A DNA stretch of 64,000 nucleotides from Siphonodentalium dalli (GCA_032622095.1 CP136061.1:214612373-214676372); one strand, 5' to 3'; shown: positions 1 through 11,620, numbered from the stretch's first letter. Notes: generated by a model not told the origin, from the sequence alone. Numbers and translations: made by a program.

Positions 1-1207
1 GGTGGTTTAGATATTATATTAGTGACGTAGATTCTTGGACCTGGTATTGGTAATTCTATTATTATTCATTCCAGAAATCTATATATACATAACAGTCCCC
101 GGTCAGCTGGTCGCGTGCGCTCACCGGAAACGTAATTCACTGGTGTGACATTATCATTTTTAATTCACCCAGTAATCCTTACCAAATACGGCTAAGTGTG
201 TAATAAAAACCATTATTGGTCACCCCCCTGACCAAGTGGTCTTGCTCATTTGCTATGACGTTAGTATGTGCCTTGCTAATCTGCTACAATTAATACTGTT
301 GTGGCAAAATATGACATTGTTAGGTACATGCAAGACATTCTTAAACTGCCAAGGTCCCCTGTTTTATTTGGTTTGGAACACCAAAGAGCTTTCTGTGTCA
401 GTCATTCCTGATATGGTAACCATACAGAGCGTTTATATAACTTATGCACGTAAGTTGAACATAGATACTCAAATACAATGGTAATTCATTTAATAACACT
501 TATATATAGTCTGTACAGCAGTATGTCGTGTATATGTCGACATATGTTGGTCACCTGGGAGTGATAAGAGTGACAAACTACTATGTATAATTTTATGCAT
601 GAGGATTACAGGTCGCAAAAGGGTGAATATGAAGGTTGACAAATACACGATATATTGATATATTGATATATTGGCTTCATATACGCTGAAAAATAATTTC
701 CATGGTCAGTCATTTTCCAGGTGTTTTCAATTCTTCGCACGTAAGTTAAACAAACGCTCTTTTGTTCTACGATATCATGATTAACAAAGAACGCTCCACT
801 CTGTCCAATGCCATGCAAATGGCTGGTTTTTTTTTGGGGGGGGGGACCCAAACATCGTATTGAAAGTTTTGTTTTTCGTATGACTTCAATGCTTTCTGGG
901 ACATATTCTCATAGATGGGTAGTTCAAGTATATATCGACCTATTTTGATACCGGAGACAATTCAAAAGCGAATATTATTAATTAAGGTGTATTTTGGAGC
1001 GCAAATCACCATGTGGCTGCACGATTATTCTTATCATATTATTTTTGGATTCTTTGTGGGGTCTTCATGGTAGCTGTATGTTTCGAAGGATGTTGATTTT
1101 AATTAATCCCAATGTTTTATTCACGTGATGGCAAAACTTTAGATAATATGGACGATTTTAGTGTCAAATAACTTGGATCACGAACTCGATAAATCAATGG
1201 AACTTAC
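1..1207. other. No gene seen; scattered repeat fragments
   Basis: I see no convincing gene. The stretch contains a family R fragment (215-312) and, around 380-450 and 720-800, diverged pieces resembling the internal part of family A (motifs AAAGAGC and CTGATATGG). An 8-bp tandem GATATATT lies near 653-672. A run of ten G follows a T run at 827-845. Confidence 0.5.
215..312 (+). repeat. Family R interspersed repeat, fragment
   Basis: The segment reads CCCTGACCAAGTGGTCTTGC and then two diverged sub-repeats of the pattern TGCTAATNTGCTAYNATG. Related copies lie at 41128-41192 (minus), 43168-43264 (plus), 54733-54830 (plus) and 59877-59967 (minus). It has no coding potential and its class is unknown. 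Confidence 0.55.
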
Positions 1208-1340
1208 TTGCAAAGCCCATCAACTTGTTTTTCATCTAGAATGCGAATGTTCCCACTGGTGATTTCTTCGGCAATTCCTTCGAGTCGTTTTCTGCATGTG
1301 TATTTTGCGTTTTCCGAACAGGCACGAGAATTGAAGAAGC
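1208..1340 (-). CDS. Candidate internal exon, unknown extracellular-like protein
   Basis: On the minus strand a 133-bp segment is bounded by a good acceptor (TTTAATTTCAG just before 1340) and a strong donor (GTAAGT just after 1208). One frame is open across the whole segment. It encodes about 43 residues with three cysteines, including the stretches RACSENAKYTCRKRLEG and GNIRILDEKQVDGLC. The other two frames contain stops. The open frame implies a codon split after its first base at the upstream end and after its second base at the downstream end. I do not recognise the family. The cysteine spacing suggests a secreted or extracellular domain, but that is inference. No partner exon was found in the window, so the gene would have large introns or extend past the left edge. 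Confidence 0.45.
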
Positions 1341-1409
1341 CTGAAATTAAATTGAAAGCACTCATATGAACAAACTGTGAATTTACTAATTGTTTAATTA
1401 CTTTTGCAG

Positions 1410-1493
1410 CATCTACACGTTGCCGACAAAGCGGCTAGTAGCACCCCTGTCTCAAACTAAACGGAAAAGGCCCATCAGGGATGTGCGTCAGGG
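1410..1493 (+). CDS. Candidate internal exon on the opposite strand, unknown
   Basis: An 84-bp segment follows an acceptor-like TTAATTACTTTTGCAG and precedes a donor-like GTACGTAA. Its open frame includes IYTLPTKRLVAPLSQ and continues with basic residues (KRKRPIRDVR). Both boundaries would split the codon after its second base, so the exon would be symmetric. It lies 70 bp from the minus-strand candidate, and it is unlikely that both are real exons. It is the weaker of the two because the frame is short and unrecognised. Confidence 0.2.
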
Positions 1494-2706
1494 GTACGTA
1501 AACTCAAATTATGTTATAGTCATTAGGAAGTTTCAGGTGACACCTGACACAATAGCAGTTGGAAATGTCAGATGCAAAATAACCTGCATTTGTTCTGATT
1601 AAACCAAATATCGTATATGTTCCTAATTTGGTCAAATTGTTTGGACTTACATAGCCATAAATTGCAAATTTACAAACCATATGGGTGGCAGGTTGTAAAT
1701 TTCCAACAGCTTGAAAACTTTATAGGTACCATCTTAAAAAATTAAGGGGGTGCAACATTGAATTTTCCGGATTGTTTTGGCCTGGTTCAATGAGGTGTAG
1801 TTGGAACTTCTATGTATGCCCCCCACGGAGACCCACTAGGCACGTCCCTTGTAATTTGAACCCCCAAATAATGTGCACGTAATTTAGAAAAGATATTGGT
1901 CGACAAATAGAAGTAATACAAATATATAGGCTTTTTATTCCGAAAAAAAAACTTTCCAAAGTCATAGCACTATCGTGTTTATCGACTATATAATATATAG
2001 ACTATATCTACGTGTATATACATAGTATTACTAAAGACCACCTGGTCCGCCTACATATTACAGACTTCAATTGTAAATATATTAGACTAAAAGGCAGCCT
2101 CGATATCGGTAACAAAGAGATCCGCTCGGTTCGTAGATGCAGACAATATACAGCTAATAGCGCTAACAATAACTGCAACTGAACTTTCTCAGAACGGTTT
2201 AATTTATCTTTGTGTTGTCATGGACTCAACGTCACCCCACTAATTTTGGACGCAAATAACGTAATGTCTGTTTCGATTCAGTGGGTGTTATTGTTATTAT
2301 AACACCACCCATACATATATATTTGAGAAAAACCCCGACTAGGATTCCTCTTATACTTGAGTCGAGGAATATTCACCAACTCCAAGGTAGCGAAGTTGAG
2401 TCCTGGGAGTGCAAGGGTCGGCCAATATATCCTGGACTAATGCACGTTATTCCAGAAAAGTGAAGTTTCTCAAAGACACTTGTTTTGTGAATTTCGTGAG
2501 GATTAACTTCAAGTTCAATCCAATTAGAATTTTTTTGCTTCAGAGACATTTCACCTATTTCTGACAAATGAACTATCTCCCAATGATTTGAACAGTACAT
2601 ACACTATAATTGCCGCTCAGTGGCAATGCGTCTTTTGAATTTGCAGCGATGAAGACCTACGATGTGTTTGAGGGTGGAACAAATGGTCAAGGCCTCGTCG
2701 CCATTA
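1494..2706. other. No gene seen; AT-rich non-coding
   Basis: There are short TA-rich tracts near 1981-2010 and an open minus-strand frame of 75 codons at 2373-2600 that I do not recognise. An acceptor-like TGAATTTGCAG lies near 2636-2646. The matching donor would fall on the terminus of the A element at 2707, so I do not call an exon there. Confidence 0.4.
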
Positions 2707-3209
2707 TTAAAGGTACGGTTGGCCTTGGCGGTGGGTATCCTGTGAACATATTTCCACCCGTCAAAAACCGCCACAAACAGAAAGAACATCAAAATGTAGA
2801 CAGACTTTGTCCGTATACAAATAAGAAATATCGCATATAACAGTATGTTATTGTCAAATGTTTGACCATTGTTATGTAAACAAAAGAATAAAAAGTAACT
2901 TTTCTGGTGTTTGTTTATATTATGATGGTAAACATAAAGAGCGTTCTTTGTTGGTGAATTCCTGATATGGAACTAATAAAGAGCGTTTATGCCATTTGTG
3001 TGTGATTAGCCAGTAGTATTGTGCTGTCTTCTGTAACACAATCAGGCTCTTGCTTAGGTAAAATATAGTAGGTCTTTATGACAACATGCTGTTGACGTGA
3101 TGGTCATGGTATATATGAACGAAACTGTATGCGTTTTAATGTTTTTCTGTTTACGGTGATTAGAACAAATATGAATATTATCGACAACTAAGGCCTCTCG
3201 TGCCTTTCA
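2707..3209 (+). mobile_element. Family A TTAA-flanked miniature element (A1)
   Basis: The left end is TTAA followed by AGGTACGGTTGGCCTT. The right end is AAGGCCTCTCGTGCCT followed by TTCA, a mutated TTAA. The ends form an imperfect inverted repeat of about 16 bp. The body contains paired AAAGAGCG motifs near 2936 and 2980. A near full-length copy of the same size lies inverted at 55771-56274, and a 5'-truncated copy at 28579-29012. It has no coding capacity. The TTAA target and short ends fit a non-autonomous DNA transposon. Confidence 0.75.
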
Positions 3210-3351
3210 AGGGGTGTTGTACACTAAATCCGACCATTATGTGACAATCTCCTTTTATTGTCAACAGAATATATGCAACAAAAGGATGAATTTGAGCCAT
3301 GGATTAGTGCAAAATACACTCATGTGCTCTGTGAACGATGCAAACAACATA

Positions 3352-3405
3352 GTAATTATAATGAACACGAGTTTATGACTAGAGTCATAAATTCATTATA
3401 ATTAC
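3352..3405. repeat. Short interrupted hairpin
   Basis: GTAATTATAATGAA (3352-3365) pairs with TTCATTATAATTAC (3392-3405). Inside, TTTATGACT pairs with AGTCATAAA, so the hairpin is two stems with a one-sided bulge. Confidence 0.6.
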
Positions 3406-3637
3406 CATGTCTATTGGTTGGTGCTGGTATTTGATCAAGGAATGTATTCATGCTTGTACTCATTGTTCCAGTAGCAGCAATACTTGTAGGGATTATGGAT
3501 ATTTTCAATCCCACTGACCTCTATTTGGAGATTTATGTACATGTATTTACGATTTTTTTTCTGTTTATTTCAGTCGGATGTTATAATCACTTGGCACTGC
3601 AACATCAATAAGCAGACACAGGTTTTTGATGCGATAT

Positions 3638-3760
3638 TTAAAGATACATAATCCGAAGTAACTCTCCTAAATTACTACTTCTTTAGCTTCGGGTGTAAAC
3701 AATATTGATTCTAGTCGATGAACCCACCCATCAAACCTTAGCGTAATCAGAATGTGTTTG
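3638..3760 (+). mobile_element. Family B element, 5' fragment
   Basis: It starts TTTAAAGATACATAATCCG, then carries the family B signatures GCTTCGGGTGTAAAC and GAACCCACCCATCAAA. Homology ends near 3760 without a right terminus. Full copies are at 34311-34719 and 48806-49270. Confidence 0.6.
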
Positions 3761-4410
3761 AGAATAACGTAATTTTGGACGCAAGATAACACGGACCCGC
3801 AATGCACAGAATGATTATACCGGATCATTGTTTTGAATACAAACAATTAATAATACATATTAAATATCGGCAGAGTCAGATTCAGTCATACTGTATGGAG
3901 TCATTGCCGTATATAATTTGGTCGCCGATAAATATATATTATTGAACTTTGACGGCATGAACTTTGATCACGAACATTTTTAACTTAGACCATTTTCATG
4001 GGCACATGAAACAACGGTGATTCACGGTACAACTGATGAAACGGTATGGGACCGTCGTATTACGACTATCCGACACCGTCAAACCGACAGTATTTTCTAA
4101 GAGTGTACGTCAGCCTTGTTGGTGTGCATTCCATTGCGTGCTAATCATTTTCGTTATGTCCTGTCCAAATTGTTCAATTATGATAGTTTCCAGCCGATAA
4201 TACCGAAACTAACTGTTAAAACTAGTAAATCAACAGTATTGATTGGAACTATTGTGTTTTCCGCATTCAGATATTCATATAATTATAACAGAATAACAAA
4301 GGGGTCCCCTTGAAATATTTCATATGTGATTCTCACATCAGCTGTTGTTATCACCCCATCCATCATGATGTAATTGCATTTGTACTTTCCAATTACCCAT
4401 TATCAGGTTG
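3761..4410. other. No gene seen
   Basis: This is AT-rich DNA with no recognised feature. CTGATGA near 4034 resembles the first part of a hammerhead core, but the rest of the core is absent. Confidence 0.4.
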
Positions 4411-5080
4411 TTAGTAAGTTGTTAACTGCTCTGATGACTCCTCTTCTGTGTGTGTTGTCGTGAATTGCTTGAGCCAGAAGTTTTGTATTGCATCAATGCC
4501 AGCGCTTTTCCAGTTCTGTGTTTTACTTGTTGCGTTTTTAACTTCAACCTCTGTTACGGGCATCCATTGCTGTTCTCTAACCTGACTATTCTGTTCAATC
4601 TGTCTTTCCATCTACTAGGTTGCTTGTTTACTGTGTGTTTATTTCCTCTCCCATATACCACACCAGAGTGATTCTATTTCAGTTTTGCTTGTTCCGTTCG
4701 TATTTATATAGCATTTGTTTGCGTTCACTTCAAATGTTTTGTTCTCTTCAAACTGTTTAGTTCGTTTATCATATCGTTTCGCTCGCTGCAGTTTGGCATG
4801 TAACTTTTGTCTCTCGTGCAGCTAAGCTGTTGCTGTTGATGGCGTACTTTCTTAGAATAAGTTTCTTCTTCTGTTCTCTCACATTTACGATCTCCACTTC
4901 AACGGATACCGACAAATTATATCTCTTTTTTTTTACTGTACTTTTCCGTCCATTCTGGTTTTCCAATTTTGGCTCTCGTTTTTTTTTCTTTTCGCTTCGG
5001 TCTAGGTTTAATTCCTAATTTCGTTGCAACAGTGTTTATGGCTACATACGTTATTGTATTGAGTGAGGTGAGGTCTAGGT
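4411..5080 (-). pseudogene. Non-LTR retrotransposon (LINE) ORF fragment, decayed
   Basis: On the minus strand, shifting frames encode pieces typical of the region just upstream of the reverse-transcriptase core of LINE polyproteins. In 5'-to-3' order they are: NTITYVAINTVATKLGI near 5000-5060; a basic stretch with LQRAKRYDKRTKQFEENK near 4745-4810, followed by TEIESLWCGIWE; and NWKSAGIDAIQNFWLKQF near 4470-4530, matching the widespread pattern NWKsPGiDgIqnfWlK. At least three frame breaks or stops interrupt it, and the catalytic core is missing below 4411. The clade is unresolved. It is clearly dead, and no promoter or tail is visible. Confidence 0.6.
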
Positions 5081-5592
5081 CTGTATCTGTTAGAATAAGA
5101 TATACTGCTGTATTGGCAATACTTAGTATATCTCTAGCTTCATGTTCAATCTTATTCTTTCGTTATTCGTTCCCTTTCGTTAACATTTAGTTTCTGTTCT
5201 TTCTGAAATATATTTTCTATTTTTGACATCATTGCTACATCCTCTGCTGTTATATGAATGTTGTTCGCAGACATGCATGTTATTATCTATAGACAATGTA
5301 TCATTCTGTACATCGTTGCTTCCTTGGCTAGTTAGTGCATCAAAGTATTCATCAGAATATTCCCTTTCAAACAGATTCGGTGGTTATGGTATAACGTGTA
5401 TGTGTTATACCTCTCTTGGCTTAAATGTGTTTGTTGCCTTTCATATTGTTGATTTTTGATTGTTCGTTCAACTGGCTTAGCCCTTTATATACTACATGTA
5501 TTATGAACTTATTATCTGAACATGTCCTAACTGATAACTACTCATCAATGTTTATGTAGTATAGAAAGTGTTCATGTGTTACCACTCACATC
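5081..5592. other. Possible further LINE remnant; no intact frame
   Basis: The minus strand just upstream of the LINE fragment holds open pieces such as ITAEDVAMMSKIENIF near 5210-5260 that could belong to the same decayed polyprotein, but I cannot confirm this. A repeat motif GAACTTATTATCTGAACATG at 5505-5524 recurs at 38134 and 38555. Confidence 0.3.
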
Positions 5593-5810
5593 ATTATCAA
5601 TATCGTGCAATCGCTCTTGTGTTAATTTGTCTGTATACTTTCAGTCCACCGTCTGGTGTTAGATGGGGTCTTCTGGTTTAGCTGCCTATAGTTGAATCTA
5701 CATAATTATCAATATCGTGCAATTTCCTGCGTTAATTTGTCAGTACTTTCAATCCATCGTTTGGTGTTATATATGGTCTTCTGATTGAGCTGCATATGTG
5801 AATCTAAATC
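5593..5810 (+). repeat. Two-copy tandem duplication, about 111 bp
   Basis: ATTATCAATATCGTGCAAT occurs at 5593 and again at 5704. Both copies continue through GTTAATTTGTC and GGTGTTA. Several indels indicate an old duplication. Confidence 0.65.
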
Positions 5811-6064
5811 TGGATTTCTCACTTTCCTTATGTCGTGTTATTATTATTATCATATCAAGATAAGTCTAATAACGGACGGTCTTTATTATTGAATGATGTA
5901 GAACAACGTTACATTGTGTGATCACCGGAACGTGATACATATAAACAATCAGTTGGACTAAAGGCACGGATGACCTTGGTTGTAGGTTAGAAAAAATTTA
6001 GAAATAAAAGTTACCAAATTATGAATTTCGTCAAGAGTACACTAATCGTATAAAGTTATTATAC
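5811..6064. other. No gene seen
   Basis: AT-rich DNA with a short (ATT)n-like run near 5839-5850 and no recognised feature. Confidence 0.4.
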
Positions 6065-6180
6065 AATGTTGTGTACAGTATGTGTTTTTCTTGTACGAGT
6101 TCAGGTTGTGGTGTAAAGTCAATATGACTTCCCACTGTAACCTGGACTCGTACAAGAAAACACATACTGTACACAACATT
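6065..6180. repeat. Long hairpin, about 42-bp stem
   Basis: The arm 6065-6107 (AATGTTGTGTACAGTATGTG and onward) is almost the exact reverse complement of 6139-6180, with a loop of about 31 bases. The differences are one extra T and a substitution. Transcribed, it would form a long stem able to feed small-RNA processing. It could equally be a small foldback transposon. No other copy was seen here. Confidence 0.7.
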
Positions 6181-6269
6181 TGTATACTGACATGTTTATT
6201 ATCCATATGTATGTTTATCTAAATGACGTCACACGGAGTGTCTATATTTTTTTTATAAAATTCGAGACC

Positions 6270-6400
6270 AATTTGACTTTGGGGAGTCCAACATGATTTT
6301 CGGGAGTCCAATGTGACTTTTTCCCGGATTATCATGTGACGGCTTTTGCCCAATCAGAAAAAGTGTCAGTTAATGGGTGGATAATAATATAGTATAATGA
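6270..6400 (+). repeat. Interspersed repeat G
   Basis: It contains GGGAGTCCAA twice, then TGACTTTTTCCCGGAT and GGCTTTTGCCCAATCAGAAA. A second copy is at 13410-13540. There is no coding signal and the ends are undefined. Confidence 0.65.
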
Positions 6401-7830
6401 TCGAATGAATGCGATATTACCCACAGAACACACTTTGTGTGAACAGATTATTTTCTTATATACAGCACTTAAGAGTGTGCAATAAGCAAAATACTCAACG
6501 CCGTAGCATTTCATTTTGGGAATTCATTGTGACCCATTAAACACCGAAATATTGAGTGACGAGGATTAGCTAGCGCTAAATCGGATTGTTGTGCAATATG
6601 CTGTCCATTTTAACCAAAGTTCTTTTGTGGGATATCCCCGGTGTTGTGTGTTTTGCGAATCAATCACACTTTACCACTGCACTGTATTATAATATGGCTT
6701 TTGTTTAATAACAAGGCATACGATCTTGTCAGTAACATTCTATTTATGGGATAGTTATGATTGGTATAAGAACAAGATATGTCTATATTTTAATATTCTT
6801 TCTGTTCATGACTTTTTAAACAGTAATACCCATCTGTATCTTTAATTTCACATTTGAAGATTACGATTCATTTTAGCCGACATATGTGCACCTACTGCCG
6901 CATCATGTGCCTTTCCTCACCAGACATTAAACAATTCATTCCCATCTGCTTCGTCGCATTCTTTTCTCCAATCTAAATTCCTTCTTTCCCAACTTCCTAT
7001 AGACGAATCATTGAGTGATAGTCGTCGGCCAGGGCATCAGCATCAAAACACGCATGTTCCAAACATTGCATCATCACTGCCACGTGAATATATGAAGAAA
7101 CGGCTTGGCTTAATATTTACTACCGGTCGGTTTTGTTATATTTTGAAATTTGAAACCGGAAACATACTGTGAGATCTACGCTAGAAGTAGAAACGAATCG
7201 GGCCGTAGTAAAATTTGTAGTCCAGAATTAGCAGCTGCCCCCGTACTTTTAAGCTTCGTCCACTTTTGTTTCGTCTAGTTGGCTCCATTATTCCATAACC
7301 GCACACCATTTAATGAGCCAATTTCTAAAATTACATATCTTCGCTCATGTAGAGCTTTTGAATTTTGGTATGTTGTGCATATAATCACGCGATAAATGGC
7401 TGGTCTATCGGGTCAGCGTGACATGAGGTGGAAACCATGACGCCTCAATTCAAGTACGTTCAAGCATGTTGTTGTTTTCATCTTAAATTGCCAGGAATAA
7501 AACATGAATTTACGTCAGATATCGGTCAAAATTTTGGACTCCAATGAGCGCTTGTAGTTTTAAATGGTTCCATGAGATATATATGTTTATACCTTGACTC
7601 TTTGATGCATGTACTATCTAGTTTGCTTCAAAACGTACACTGGAAGTATCAGTACAAGCAAACCATTCGATGTGTTCCCATAGCATTCCAGATGGTTTGT
7701 ATATATGTATTGAAAATTAAAATGTTCAGCATGGTATACAGTATATGGTATCATCCACGATGCTTCTATTGTAATTATATAAATATATCAAAACTGGAAC
7801 AGTATAATACAAAGTTGGCAAACATTTAGT
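6401..7830. other. No gene seen; one diverged family A piece
   Basis: Around 6720-6800 a sequence resembles the inner part of family A in inverted orientation (ATTGGTATAAGAACAAGATATG, split by substitutions). Otherwise I see only AT-rich DNA. The open frame at 7572-7829 has no recognisable domain. Confidence 0.35.
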
Positions 7831-7834
7831 AGAA

Positions 7835-8140
7835 ACTTAGCAAAATTATGTCAAACATAACAATATTCAAGAAAAATGGGCAAATACAAGACAAAACTAT
7901 GGTTAGTTAGAAAATGGTTTGAACTATATGGAAATTTATCAAAAATATAAGAAAATTTATCAAAAATGGAATATATTACAAAAAATGTAATATAATTGGA
8001 TGTAAAATGGATGTTAATTGACAAAATTAATAACTATTACAATTTATAACAAAAATGGCATTGAAAACATGCAAAAATGAAAAACTAAATTTGTACGAAA
8101 ATGGAAAACAACAAAACTCAGCAAAATAAGCAACGAAAAT
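7835..8140 (+). repeat. A-rich low-complexity tract
   Basis: Irregular repetition of AAAATGG, CAAAA and AAATTTAT words occurs over about 300 bp with strong A-over-T bias. It has no fixed period and no open frame. Confidence 0.5.
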
Positions 8141-8160
8141 GGAATTTATTTAGTTCACTA

Positions 8161-9044
8161 CTTTTCAATGGCTATGACCGACAATTCATCGTGACTGTGC
8201 TTTAGAGCCTATTGTATTTCCCTGGGTTTTTCCAATGATAAAGTATCTATACATTTCTGTGCATGTCAACCTCGAAGAAATGCAATAAATGTATAATATT
8301 ATACAGTTACGGTGGGAATACGATAGACTCAGGTGAATCTTGGTGGATATTGACTTCATCGGGTTGACAATAACTGTTTTATTATATGAAACGCGCTTTG
8401 ATAGAAGACGTTGTGGCGTTGAATATCGCTGGGAAAACCTGATCTATTTTCAGGTCTGATAATAAGTTATGTTAAACCCTGAAGTATCTGACGTCACTCA
8501 GAACTGTTATTAACCGGCTGTTTCATTAATGAGGTGAACATCGTTAGATATCTCAATTTTTTTATTACTTTTTAAACATAGGAATTGATTAAAGAAACTT
8601 AAGATCATATAATAAGTATCTTTATTACACGTTATTTACAGTGTTCCTACTGATTTACAAATCCATACGGAACACGCGTTACATATATATACACCCCCGT
8701 TGACGTCACTCGACGTAAATAACGTTCGCTTAAACCATGAACCATAATAAAAATAAAAGCATCATAACACAAGTCCTGTATATGCCTAAATAAACCTCGT
8801 TTTTTTGTTTTTTTTTTTGTAATTCACGGATTCTAGGACGGTTTCCGTGTAATAAACACAGAACGACACGTGTGCTAATGGATTTGTCGATACGGCACGT
8901 GTGCCATCGCGGAAGAATAGAACTCGATGCTGCTTCTCTATCCATCCACACACATTCGTGTCGTTATGTGTATATCTGGACCTCTTTCTCTTAATGCTGT
9001 GGTACAGTTTGGCAGCTTACTTTTGAGAACAGTTATGAAAATAG
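8161..9044. other. No gene seen
   Basis: AT-rich DNA with a T-rich run near 8800-8820. I recognise nothing here. Confidence 0.4.
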
Positions 9045-9046
9045 AT

Positions 9047-11620
9047 GGCATTGAATTGTGAAATGAATTGTCATTCATCGCATATTGTATTAACCCTTTA
9101 CCCAACAGAACGGCCCTGTGCCAATGCATTCTCTTATATATGCGAGTCGACCATATATTTAGGCCAATGCATTCTCTTATATATGCGAGGCGACCTATGG
9201 TCGACTCGCATAATATATAAGAGAATGCATTGGCACAGGGCATAACTGTAACTATCACAATGTGGTCAAGGAGTCGGTTCCAATGATATCCATATTTGTA
9301 TGGTTCTATTGAGACAGACCGAAGATATTTTAGGTTGTTGAAGCTTTATTTGGCCGGTTTTGGCCGTTTTGTTGGGTAAAGGGTTAACTGATATTCAGTA
9401 TTCACATCCATCCCCTTTTTAGGTGATATTCATTGAACATGTGGTGCATAACATAACATTATTGAATTTGAAATATATGTTCTTCATTGCATAATTTATT
9501 AACTGGTATTAAGTATTAAATCCACCCTCCCTCTTTTAAGTGATATTCATGATTCAGGACGCCCCCATGAAACATGTGGTGCATAACATAACATTATTGA
9601 ATTTGAAATCTATGTTCTTCATTGCATAATTTATTAACTGGTATTCAGTATTAAATCCACCCTCCCTCTTTTAAGTGATATTCATGATTCAGGACGCCCA
9701 CATGAAACATGAAACATGTGGTGCATAATATGACATTAATTAATTGTGAAATATATGTCCTTCATTCCATATTTTATTGACTGATATTCAGTATTCACAC
9801 CCACCCCCTCTTTTAAGTGATATTCATGAGTCAAGACGCCCCATGAAACATTTGGTGCATAACATAACATTATTGAATTTGAAATTTATGTTGTTCATGG
9901 CATATTTTATTAACTGGTATTCAGTATTCACATCCATCCCCTCTTTTAAGTGATATTCATGATTCAGGACGCCCCCATGAAACATGTGGTGCATAACATA
10001 ACATTATTGAATTTGAAATCTATGTTCTTCATTGCATAATTTATTAACTGGTATTCAGTATTCACATCCATCCCCTCTTTTAAGTGATATTCATGATTCA
10101 GGACGCCCCCATGAAACATGTGGTGCATAACATAACATTATTGAATTTGAAATCTATGTTCTTCATTGCATAATTTATTAACTGGTATTCAGTATTAAAT
10201 CCACCCTCCCTCTTTTAAGTGATATTCATGATTCAGGACGCCCCCATGAAACATGTGGTGCATAACATAACATTATTGAATTTGAAATCTATGTTCTTCG
10301 TTGCATAATTTATTAACTGGTATTCAGTATTAAATCCACCCTCCCTCTTTTAAGTGATATTCATGATTCAGGACGCCCCCATGAAACATGTGGTGCATAA
10401 CATAACATTATTGAATTTGAAATCTATGTTCTTCATTGCATAATTTATTAACTGGTATTCAGTATTAAATCCGCCCTCCCTCTTTTAAGTGATATTCATG
10501 AGTCAAGACGCCCCATGAAACATTTGGTGCATAACATAACATTATTGAATTTGAAATCTATGTTGTTCATGGCATATTTTATTAACTGGTATTCAGTATT
10601 AAATCCACCCTCCCTCTTTTAAGTGATATTCATGATTCAGGACGCCCCCATGAAACATGTGGTGCATAACATGACATTAATTAATTGTGAAATATATGTC
10701 CTTCATTGCATATTTTATTGACTGATATTCAGTATTCACACCCACCCCCTCTTTTAAGTGATATTCATGAGTCAAGACGCCCCATGAAACATTTGGTGCA
10801 TAACATAACATTATTGAATTTGAAATTTATGTTGTTCATGGCATATTTTATTAACTGGTATTCAGTATTCACATCCATCCCCTCTTTTAAGTGATATTCA
10901 TGATTCAGGACGCCCCCATGAAACATGTGGTGCATAACATAACATTATTGAATTTGAAATCTATGTTCTTCATTGCATAATTTATTAACTGGTATTCAGT
11001 ATTAAATCCACCCTCCCTCTTTTAAGTGATATTCATGATTCAGGACGCCCCCATGAAACATGTGGTGCATAACATAACATTATTGAATTTGAAATCTATG
11101 TTCTTCATTGCATAATTTATTAACTGGTATTCAGTATTAAATCCACCCTCCCTCTTTTAAGTGATATTCATGATTCAGGACGCCCACATGAAACATGAAA
11201 CATGTGGTGCATAATATGACATTAATTAATTGTGAAATATATGTCCTTCATTCCATATTTTATTGACTGATATTCAGTATTCACACCCACCCCCTCTTTT
11301 AAGTGATATTCATGAGTCAAGACGCCCCATGAAACATTTGGTGCATAACATAACATTATTGAATTTGAAATTTATGTTGTTCATGGCATATTTTATTAAC
11401 TGGTATTCAGTATTCACATCCATCCCCTCTTTTAAGTGATATGCATGATTCAGGACGCCCCCATGAAACATGTGGTGCATAACATAACATTAATGAATTG
11501 TGAAATTTATGTCCTTCATTGCATATTTTATTAACCGGTATTCGGTATTAAATCCACCCTCCCCCTTTAAGTGATATTCATGATTCAGGACGCCCCCATG
11601 AAACATATGGTGCATAACAT
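9047..11620 (+). repeat. Satellite array, about 135-bp unit with higher-order period
   Basis: About 16-17 head-to-tail units share GGTATTCAGTATT, TCTTTTAAGTGATATTC, GACGCCCCCATGAAACATG and GGTGCATAACATAACATTA. Unit length is 133-142 bp. Diagnostic variants, such as the extra CATGAAA and the GAGTCAAGACGCC form, recur at an exact shift of 1486 bp (9835 and 11321), or eleven units. An intermediate instance lies at 10776. This is a higher-order repeat made by duplication of multi-unit blocks. The array is broken near its left end by a P element (9090-9387). It stops abruptly at about 11620. No frame is conserved through it. Confidence 0.9.
9090..9387 (-). mobile_element. Family P element P1, inserted in the satellite
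   Basis: TTAA flanks both ends. The short arm is on the left and the long arm on the right. The left hairpin has lost its 3' half (9120-9162), so the element is about 300 bp rather than 400. The satellite unit reads through TATTAACTG in the other copies. Here the same TTAA is split and duplicated around the element, which shows the target-site duplication directly. Confidence 0.9.

Noticed and set aside
2647-2710. Exon between TTTGCAG and GTACGG
   Set aside because: The donor-like GTACGG is the terminus of the A element and occurs at its other copy without an exon. The frame is unrecognised.
4030-4075. Hammerhead ribozyme core beginning CTGATGA
   Set aside because: A small stem follows, but the GAAA box is absent.
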